From contig NC_133653.1 of NCBI RefSeq assembly GCF_009905375.1, positions 61,383,956 through 61,447,955 of the forward strand: a stretch of 64,000 nt of DNA, in the 5' to 3' direction. The stretch comes from Apium graveolens. Taxonomy: Eukaryota > Streptophyta > Magnoliopsida > Apiales > Apiaceae. This document shows positions 56,302 to 64,000 of the stretch, one piece after another. The notes beneath the pieces are model-generated. The model did not search any database. It was not told where the DNA came from and was given only the letters and a program-made list of their open reading frames with translations. The first letter of the stretch is position 1; each line of letters begins with the position of its first letter. The translations under genes and the position numbers were made by a program.

Positions 56302-59300
56302 TTGCAGGGCAACAGGAAAAATATTCTAGTTCTGGACAGTGGATGTTCAGGACATATGACTGGAAATAAGGCCCTGCTATCAGACTTTGTGGAGAAAGCT
56401 GGCCCAAGTGTTTCTTATGGAGATGGCAACATTGGAAGAACATTTGGATATGGCAATATCAATCTTGGAAATGTCATAATTAAACAAGTAGCTCTGGTCT
56501 CAGGACTTAAACACAACCTACTGAATATAAGTCAAATATGTGACAGAGGTTATCATGTTGATTTCTTTGAAGAACACTGTGAAATTGTGAGTAAATCTAA
56601 AGGCAAAGTTGTTCTGAAAGGATACAGGCGTGGTAACATTTATGAAGCTAAGCTTTCAACAAGTACTGATGGTTCTGCAATCTGTCTGATGAGTAGAGCA
56701 TCAATTGAAAAAAGCTGGAATTGGCATAAGAAACTCTCTCATTTAAATTTCAACAATATAAATGAACTGGTCAAGAAAGATCTTGTGAGAGGATTGCCAA
56801 ACACAGTATTTGCTCCTGATGGTCTTTGTGATTCATGTCAGAAAGCCAAACAAAGGAAATCTTCATTCAAGAGCAAGACTGAATCATCAATTCTTGAGCC
56901 TTATCATCTACTACATGTTGATCTATTTGGTCCAGTAAATGTCATGTCTATTGCAAAGAAGAAGTATGCGTTGGTCATAGTGGATGAGTTCACCAGATAC
57001 ACATGGGTGTATTTCTTGCATACAAAAAGTGAAACTGCATCAACCTTGATTGATCATATCAAAGATCTGGATAAAATGGTCAACGATTCTGTGAAAGTTT
57101 TAAGGAGTGATAATGGCACTGAGTTCAAGAATTTGATAATGGAAGAGTTCTGCAAAAGCCATGGAATAAAGCAGGAATTTTCTGCTCCTGGAACTCCACA
57201 GCAAAATGGAGTTGTTGAAAGGAAGAATAGAACTCTCATTGAAGTTGCACGAACAATGCTTGAAGAAGCAAAGCTTCCAACCTATTTCTGGGCTGAAGTT
57301 GTGCAGACTGCTTGTTTTACTCAAAATGCAACACTCATTAACAAGCATGGAAAAACACCATATGAGATGGTGAAGAAAAAGAAGCCAAATCTGAAATATT
57401 TTCATGTATTTGGATGCAAGTGTTTTGTTCTCAAGACTCATCCTGAACAACTATCAAAGTTTGATTTAAAAGCTGATGAAGGAATCTTTGTTGGATATCC
57501 ACTTTCCACAAAAGCCTTCAGAGTCTATAATTTGAGAACAAAAGTGGTCATGGAATCTATCAATGTCTCTTTTGATGACAAAAAGATTACTGGTCTTGAA
57601 GATTTCATTGACCATGATCAGCTGAGATTTGAAAATGAAGACTCAAATTCTGATACTGAAAATCCTGATAGTCTAAGTCCTGATACTGTAAACTCTGATG
57701 GATTAAACTCTGATGTTATTGAAACTGTGGTCACTACGTCAAAGCAAGATGCACCTATGCAGGGGGAGCATACTCAAGATCCTACCACATCTCAAGAGAC
57801 ATCAGAACATGCATCTGGCTCTTCAAGTTCTGATTCGTCAAGTTCTGATAAGCCAAGTTCTGATAGTGCTGAAAATCTAAATACTGAAGAATCCAACTCA
57901 GAGAGCATAGTTTTAGGGGGAGCATCAGAAAATGAAAATGAAGATAGCATGGATCATGGGGGAGCATCCAGTTCTAGAGAAAACCTTCCATCTGCAAGGA
58001 AGTGGACAAAATCACATACACCTGATTTGATAATTGGAAATCCTGATGCAGGTGTCAAAACTAGAACAGGTACTTCAAATGAATGTCTTTACAATTCTTT
58101 TCTCTCTCAGACTGAGCCAAAGAAAGTGGAAGAAGCTCTTCAAGATGCTGATTGGGTGCAAGCAATGCAGGAAAAGTTGAATGAATTTGAAAGAAATAAA
58201 GTCTGGACCCTAGTGCCAAGACCAAATAATAGATCTGTTGTTGGTACAAAGTGGGTATTCAGAAAAAAAACTGACAGTGATGGCATAATTACAAGGAATA
58301 AGGCAAGGCTGGTTGTAAAAGGATATTCTCAATAGGAGGGAATTGATTATGATGAAACATTTGCACCAGTTGCTAGGTTAGAAGCCATAAGGATATTCTT
58401 GGCTTATGTTGCTCACAAAAAGTTTATTGTCTTTCAAATGGATGTGAAAAGTGCTTTTCTCAATGGAGAATTGGAGGAGGAGGTATATGTTGAACAACCT
58501 CCAGGTTTTGTAGATACCAAACATCCAGATTATGTCTACAGGCTTGATAAAGCACTTTATGGACTTAAACAAGCTCCTAGAGCATGGTATGAGACTTTAG
58601 CTCAGTTTCTTCTGGAAAGTGGATTCAACAGAGGGACAATAGACAAAACACTGTTCTACCTAAACCATGGAAAGGACTTACTTCTGGTCCAGATTTATGT
58701 TGATGATATCATTTTTGGATCTACAAATGACAAACTTTGCAAAAAGTTTGCCAAACTAATGCAGTCAAGATATCAGATGAGTATGATGGGGGAACTTAGC
58801 TATTTTCTGGGCCTTCAAGTCAAGCAGAATGAGGAAGGCACTTTTATTTGTCAAACCAAGTACATCAGAAACTTGCTGACTAAATTTGGAATGCAAGATT
58901 GTTCAAGTGCATCCACTCCATTGGCCACTGCGACAAAACTGGATAAGGATACCGGTAAATCAGTAGATATTACTGACTACAGAGGTATGATTGGCTCTCT
59001 ACTCTATCTAACTGCTAGTAGACCTGATATCATGTATGCTACCTGTCTTTGTGCAAGATTTTAAGCAGATCCAAGAGAACCTCACTTAACAGATGTAAAA
59101 AGAATCTTTAAGTATCTTAAAGGAACAGCTGCTCGGGGATTATGGTATCCTAGAGAAGCAGATTTTAAACTAATAGGTTACTCAGATGCAGATTTTGCAG
59201 GTTGCAAAATTGACAGGAAAAGCACAAGTGGAAGCTGCCAATTTCTTGGCGGCAGATTGGTTTCTTGGTACAGCAAGAAACAAAAGTCAATTTCCACATC

Positions 59301-59652
59301 AACTGCAGAAGCAGAGTATATTGCTGCAGGAAGCTGTTGTGCATAGATTCTTTGGATGAAGAATCAGTTACTGGATTATGGGTTAACATATTTCAAAATC
59401 CCTATTTACTGTGATAATCAAAGTGCTATTGCCATGACAGGTAATCCAGTTCAACACTCTATGACAAAGCACATCAGCATCAGGTACCACTTCATCAGGG
59501 AACATGTGGATGAAGGTACAGTGGAATTGCATTTTGTTCCCACAGATCAACAACTAGCAGATATCTTCACAAAACCACTGTGTGAAGCTACTTTTATAAG
59601 ATTGGTAAATGAACTTGGAATGGTTTCAGGTTCTTTCTCTAAATCTGCTTAG
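56302..59652 (+). pseudogene. Copia F Pol: protease, integrase, RT, RNase H
   Basis: One frame of about 1,117 codons broken by only three stops: TAG 58333-58335, TAA 59062-59064 and TAG 59344-59346. All three stand where Gln codons are expected (KGYSQ/EGID, FQADPRE, AQILWM). Domains in order: protease LDSGCSGHMTG (near 56332), GAG-pre-integrase H...H and CDSCQKAKQ, integrase [19 protein letters not shown] and [12 protein letters not shown] (57193-57228), Ser/Asp-rich linker with SSSD repeats (57640-57900), RT with [24 protein letters not shown] and YVDDI (58696-58710), RNase H GYSDADFAG (59176 on), [12 protein letters not shown] and the HFIREH end. It is a SIRE-like Ty1/copia element, more intact than B. 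Confidence 0.94.
57640..57880. repeat. AAGTTCTGAT motif cluster in the integrase-RT linker of F
   Basis: About ten copies or variants (aattctgat, aatcctgat, aagtcctgat, aagttctgat), reading as NSD, NPD, SPD and SSD in pol frame. It is the same location in pol as the ATCCGTCG cluster of B. Confidence 0.75.
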
Positions 59653-61000
59653 TATTGTTCTGTGTTATCAGACTTTATGCTCAGTATTTATAGAATTAAT
59701 CTCATTGTGTATTCTGTGCTTAATTGATAAATATCTTTAAGTACTGACTGTTGTCTGATATATGTTTCTCAACTCTGATAAGTGATATGTCTGTTCAAGT
59801 ACCTATTCAATCCTATGAGGATAACTGTGCTAGATACTGACCTAGTAGTCTTCAATAAACAAATGATTCCATGTAAGAAGTAATTATTTCAGTGGAAACG
59901 CTATGACACTAGCAAATTCTGATAATTGAGCTTAGTTAAGTTTACTTTGTATATCTTATTACTAAGTCACAAATTAGAATAATGCTACTCATCTGTTAAG
60001 TTCCGATACTAGTAAAACTGTTGAATGTACTAAGTGCTGATAAACCTCACTTATCAAAAGAAAAAGCAAAAAGATCAAAGAATAAAATCAGGTACTCCTT
60101 TGAGATCTAGAGTAAAAATGTGGAAGGGACGACCCAAGTGCATTGCTGGTATTAAGTAGATATGCATTAGAAAAGCAAAATATTTTCTTGGTGACTTTTC
60201 ACACTCTATGATTACTGGAGAAATACTCTGATAATAGCATAAATTCTGATAAACAGTCGTGACTCACTTACACTGAGAAGCCACTGTAAAATAGAATTTC
60301 AAAAGATGCATAAAATTAGCACAAAACAGTTGAGGTGGACTCAAGCATGAACTCATTCATCAGTAGGTTTCAGGACAATGACAGCTCTTTAGCAAAATTT
60401 TAGTTATGCCTTATTTCTAAGATGTACTGAAGTGAATCAGACTTTACTCTTTGTCTGTTATTTAGCTTAATGCACACACTAATCACTCCATCTAAATGAT
60501 GAAAATTTCTGTGGTGGTCTATGTAATTTTAGATAAACAGTCATTATGTCATTTTTGCACAAATTCTGAGGACAAGTTCTAGTTACACGTTCTGATGATT
60601 AAGTTCTGAAGTCTATAACTCAGAACTTGTATGAGGATTTACTAAGATGGGCATTCCTTTTTCGAGTTAAGAAATTATGTTCTGATGACTGTTAAGTTCT
60701 GGTATAGGTCTAAGTTCTGATTTCTCAGTCTAATCCTTTATTTGGCTTATCTGTGAATAAAATTTGATAACAGTCTCAGTTCGAACTAGAATATGTTGAA
60801 GTGGAAGATTAATAGTCACTATGATTAGGATTAATGGTATTCGTACTTGAACAGTCCACTGTTTCTTGTTTCTTGTGCGGTTTAAACCATGATTCCTCTT
60901 TCCAATGAATGTTATTCTTTTTCAAAGTCTAGGGAGACGAGGTAGAATTAATTCTACCTGTCAGCATTCAATTTCTTTGCGTCTCCTGGCATTCTCTTGC
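59653..61000 (+). other. Non-coding region after pol of F, with motif array
   Basis: About 1.3 kb without a gene between the pol stop and the internal TATA box. It holds the TAAGTTCTGAT array described separately and is otherwise AT-rich. Confidence 0.75.
59915..60745. promoter_or_regulatory. TAAGTTCTGAT motif array upstream of the internal TATA box of F
   Basis: About ten or more copies and variants, densest at 60560-60740 (ACGTTCTGATGATTAAGTTCTGAAG, then TATGTTCTGATGACTGTTAAGTTCTGG, then CTAAGTTCTGATTT). They are 260-1,090 bp before the internal TATA box at 61001, in non-coding sequence, the same arrangement as in the LTR. Confidence 0.65.
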
Positions 61001-61010
61001 CTATATAAGC
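61001..61010 (+). promoter_or_regulatory. Internal TATA box of copia F
   Basis: CTATATAAGC, an excellent plant TATA match, 75 bp before the ATG of the small ORF. The intervening sequence is pyrimidine-rich (ttctcacacacttatc, cttcttctttc) like a plant 5' leader. Confidence 0.55.
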
Positions 61011-61084
61011 AGCCACTTCACATAAGTCTTTCCATCAAATTCTTCTCACACACTTATCTTCATACTTCTTCTTTCAAAAACACA

Positions 61085-61360
61085 ATGGTCAGATACAACA
61101 TGTTTTTGAACTACCAAAACTTCAATATGGAGCTAAGCTGTGCCGAGTGACAGCAGGAATGGCATGTCACAGCCATTCCTGAGGAGATATGGGACTCTGT
61201 CCCACAGGAGGTACTGACACACCTTCTGTTCTTCTATATGGACTACCATCGCCATCTGGAGTGATTGGAGGAGGAAAGGCTGGAAGCTCTCCGCCAGCAA
61301 GAGCGAATCATCAGACTCGCCATTCCGTTTGTCGAGAGTAGGAAGAAGAAGATGACTTAA
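61085..61360 (+). pseudogene. Small ORF after the internal TATA box of F, two Trp-to-stop changes
   Basis: ATG at 61085 in good context (aaacacaATGG) opens a 91-codon frame to TAA 61358-61360. TGA at 61148-61150 and TGA at 61262-61264 both read sensibly as TGG (AEWQQEW and LEWLEEER). The peptide begins MVRYNMFLNYQNFNMELS, continues with WHVTAIPEEIWDSVPQEVLT, is Glu/Arg-rich at its end (EEERLEALRQQERI) and finishes with a basic RKKKMT. I recognise no family. It stands where the N-terminal domain of the third ORF would be expected. Confidence 0.5.
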
Positions 61361-61671
61361 TCTCGTCTTCTTCCTGTTTTTCTTCATCATCAGCTTTGTC
61401 AGGCTTCTTAGCTAGGACTAAGGCTGTTGATGTTAGGTTTAGAAGCTTAGGGAAAATCTTGTATAAGTATAGATGTAATTTCCATTTCATAAATGTATTG
61501 TCTTGATATATTAATGAAAGTTGTTTTTACTTCAAGATTTTGTCTCTGAGTTATTTTATCTTGTAAATCCTGATTGATATTCTGATGACCATATAAATTT
61601 TGTTTTATATTAAGTTCTGATTCATTTTCAGCCTTACTGATCTAATTTATCTTGGTCATTTTCATGTGATG
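61361..61671 (+). other. Non-coding gap between small ORF and third ORF of F
   Basis: AT-rich, no gene. The N-terminal domain coding region seen in C (27077-27685) is missing here, so a deletion probably lies in or next to this stretch. Confidence 0.5.
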
Positions 61672-61838
61672 TATTTTCAGAATATTAATGATGCAGTGAA
61701 AAATAACTTACTGAAATGATGCAGTGAATTATTAAGTTCTGATGCTGCAAATGCTGGAGAATATTTTCAGAATATTAATGATGCAGAATATTAATGATGC
61801 AGTGAAATATTAAGTTCTGATGCTGCAAATGCTGGAGA
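61672..61838 (+). repeat. Short imperfect tandem duplications
   Basis: TATTTTCAGAATATTAATGA occurs at about 61672 and 61761, with a further partial copy at about 61785. TTAAGTTCTGATGCTGCAAA occurs at about 61732 and 61810. Together they form a local duplication at the start of the third ORF. Confidence 0.75.
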
Positions 61839-63840
61839 TACTGGTGATGCTGCTCCAACTGTAGATGCTAATGAAGCAGGTCCTTCAGGACATACTCCTC
61901 AACAGACTCTTCCTAAGTCTGAACTGGTAAAAAAGTTTGTTACCGGGGATGCACCAGTACCTTGGAGTGAAACTCCTGCAGGTCAGGAGTGGACTAAGGA
62001 ATGGAACTCAGTTTCATGTGTTCCAACTGCAATACATCTTGCTGAGCACTTGACTAAAGCTGATGAAATATTAAATTCTGATGATTTAAAAACCCAGCTT
62101 AGAGTCACTGCATTGAGTACTAAACATCTACAAGGTCTTCATTCAACTACTCATGCAGAGCTACACAAGATTCAGGAGAACTTTATCAAACAAGAACAAG
62201 TTTGGAAAATTGATAAGAAAAAGTTCTTTCAACCTACCATTGACAGGATTACTTATATTGAAAAAACTCAAGAGAAACAACAAGCTCAGATTGATGAAAT
62301 TCTGACAAATCAAGTTTCTCAGCAATCGCAACTTACTGAAATCCAATCCTTAGTGGAATTACTTATCTCTCTTTTACTACCTGCTATTGCCAAAAAGGGG
62401 GAGAAGGTAATTAAGTCCAAATGCAACACTAACAAGACACTGCAAGGAAAGGATGATGGAAATGATGATCAAGGATACTCTGGAATGGGTAGCGGTCATA
62501 GTCAAGGTAGAAGGTTTACATCAAGACAAGCTAGTCACAGGACAAGTTCTGATACTGGGAAAAGAATAAGTTCTGCTTCTGGTAAAAGGATAAGTTCTGA
62601 TGAACTTCTAGATCTTGATGAGGAAATGTCAAGACAGTTATTTCTTCAAGAAAATCCAGGAATGGACTTGGAAAGTTTAAAGGAAGAAGAAGCTAGACTT
62701 AAATCAGAGAAAGTCACATCTAAATCTGTAGCTTCTGGTAAAAATTCACTTCCAAAACTCAAAGGCATTGTGATCAAAGAAAGGAAACATACTGAAGCAA
62801 CGTTGGCTAGATCACAACCACAGATAGATCCAAGATCCAAGGGTAAAGAAAAGGTTGGTGAACCTATCAAGGTTTATGTACCTCCTGAGGAAGAAGAAAT
62901 TACTGATGAAAAGGATGATCTTGCTCTGACTTCAAGAAAATTTCTTAAAACAACCTCTGACATGGCTCAAGTTGTTCAGAGTCAAGAAATTGTAAGTTCT
63001 GATATTCAGAATAAGCAAGTAACCTCTGACAGAGCTCAAGTTAACTTGATATCAGAAAATAGATCAAAGACACTCCTACCAGGATTCACTAAAGCAAAAC
63101 AGACTCAATCTTTGAAGACTACTGCAAGTGGTTTTGAAGCAAGAGTAGTTACTGGAAAGGAAGCTAGAGATAAAACTGGATTGGGAAGTGCTGATGAAAG
63201 AAGAGTACACAACACTACCAATGATCCAACTTCCTTAAGTGAACCAGGTATTGGAGCAACTCCTGAGAGATTGAATCAACTGGAATCTGTACAGATGGTT
63301 TACCATACCTACTTGAAAGAATACATCATGTTGTATTTCATGACAGATGGTAGGGTTTATCATATAAGACAAAATGCCATTCCATTGAAGTATTTTGAAG
63401 AATTGGAGCATGTACTTTTCTTACTTCAAGTGGATGACAGAATAACAGAGATTGCTGCAAACTACTTAAAAGAACAGATTCAGAGACAGAAAAGGCTTTA
63501 TTCTGTTAAGTCTGACAGCATATATGTTCCAAAGTACAGAGATCACAATGGTGATATTGTTGATATGAAGCCTAATACTGCATAGATCAGAACATATCTT
63601 AGTATTAAGGGACTTGAATTCAATCTGGAGTCTGACAAAGCTTATGTCATAAGACTAGATCAGGAGTTGAGAAAAGCAAAGATCAATGATCTCAGAGCTG
63701 CAATCTTTCAAACTGGTGAAGATACTACAGAGCTTAAAGATGTCAAAAGGAGAATGATTGATGAACTAAGATATGCTGAGAAATGTTTGTTGAAGAACTA
63801 TCTCAGAACAACTCCTGACTTCAGAGAGATCAGAAAATGA
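61798..63840 (+). pseudogene. Third ORF of copia F, N-terminally truncated
   Basis: Open from about 61798 (after TAA/TGA near 61792) to TGA 63838-63840 with one internal TAG at 63583-63585 (the frame continues as IRTYLSIKG). It aligns with C: LVKKFVTGDAPVPWSET...WTKEWNS, TALSTKHLQG...THAELHKIQ, a long coiled coil (EKTQEKQQAQIDEIL) and AIAKKGEKVIKSK. It continues in a Ser/Lys-rich basic part and a C-terminal globular-looking part (TYLKEYIMLYFMTDGRVYHIRQ). The N-terminal transposon-associated domain is absent. No ATG is evident at the 5' end, so this copy is probably non-functional. Confidence 0.75.
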
Positions 63841-64000
63841 TGAAGCCAAGTCGAAGATCTACAACTGCTTAAATTCTGATATTTATACAGACTGAAGTTG
63901 GTATCAGAAGTTGAAATTGGTAAAAGCTTTAAGGACTATAAGTTGTAGTTATCTAGTCTAATTCTCATGCATTTGTACTTAATGTTTTTGACATCATCAA
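63841..64000 (+). other. 3' non-coding tail of copia F
   Basis: It ends in 'tttttgacatcatcaa', which in C (reverse strand) stands about 60 bp before the polypurine tract. The PPT and 3' LTR of F are therefore expected just beyond the window. Confidence 0.7.

Overview
The window looks like intergenic DNA from a large, repeat-rich eudicot plant genome; I suspect Apiaceae from the general look of the retroelements, but that is inference. I recognise no host gene, tRNA, rRNA or CRISPR array. Almost all of the 64 kb is LTR retrotransposons nested in one another, plus one Helitron remnant, one stretch of about 2.8 kb I cannot assign (50471-53282) and a 100-N scaffold gap (45123-45222).

Layout. 1-2526: 3' part of a long gypsy-type LTR (A1). 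2527-4787: copy of a copia LTR plus a Tat-gypsy pol fragment, duplicated at 20183-22443. 4788-21071: copia element B (SIRE-like, minus strand): third ORF (4907-9468), a complete 4.2-kb solo LTR A2 (9535-13760, TSD ACAGC), pol and gag (14239-19984), PBS and 5' LTR (20046-21071). 21072-23147: Tat-type gypsy G1, the host of B and also of copia C. 23148-27706: 3' LTR, polypurine tract and third ORF of C. 27707-45122: successive insertions H (LTR, +), I (LTR, +), D (chromovirus-type gypsy, -) and E (gypsy, +), each inside the previous one. 45223-49916: leader, PBS and LTR of gypsy J (-). 49917-50470: Helitron remnant. 53283-64000: copia F (+), from its 5' LTR to just short of its 3' LTR.

All element genes carry stops or frameshifts, so none of these copies looks autonomous. 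The gag-PR-INT-RT-RH order of the copia elements and PR-RT-RH-INT order of the gypsy elements is readable, with PBS sites matching or nearly matching initiator tRNA-Met.

The most unusual signal is regulatory. Copia B carries more than 30 copies of a near-palindromic motif (ATCCGWCGGAT or half of it), clustered in U3 upstream of the LTR TATA box, again upstream of an internal TATA box that precedes the third ORF, and in coding linkers where it is read in different frames. Copia F and C have the same arrangement with an unrelated motif (TAAGTTCTGAT). In F an internal TATA box, a pyrimidine-rich leader and an ATG precede a small ORF after pol. This suggests that the extra 3' ORFs of these elements have their own promoter, with the same motif array as the LTR.
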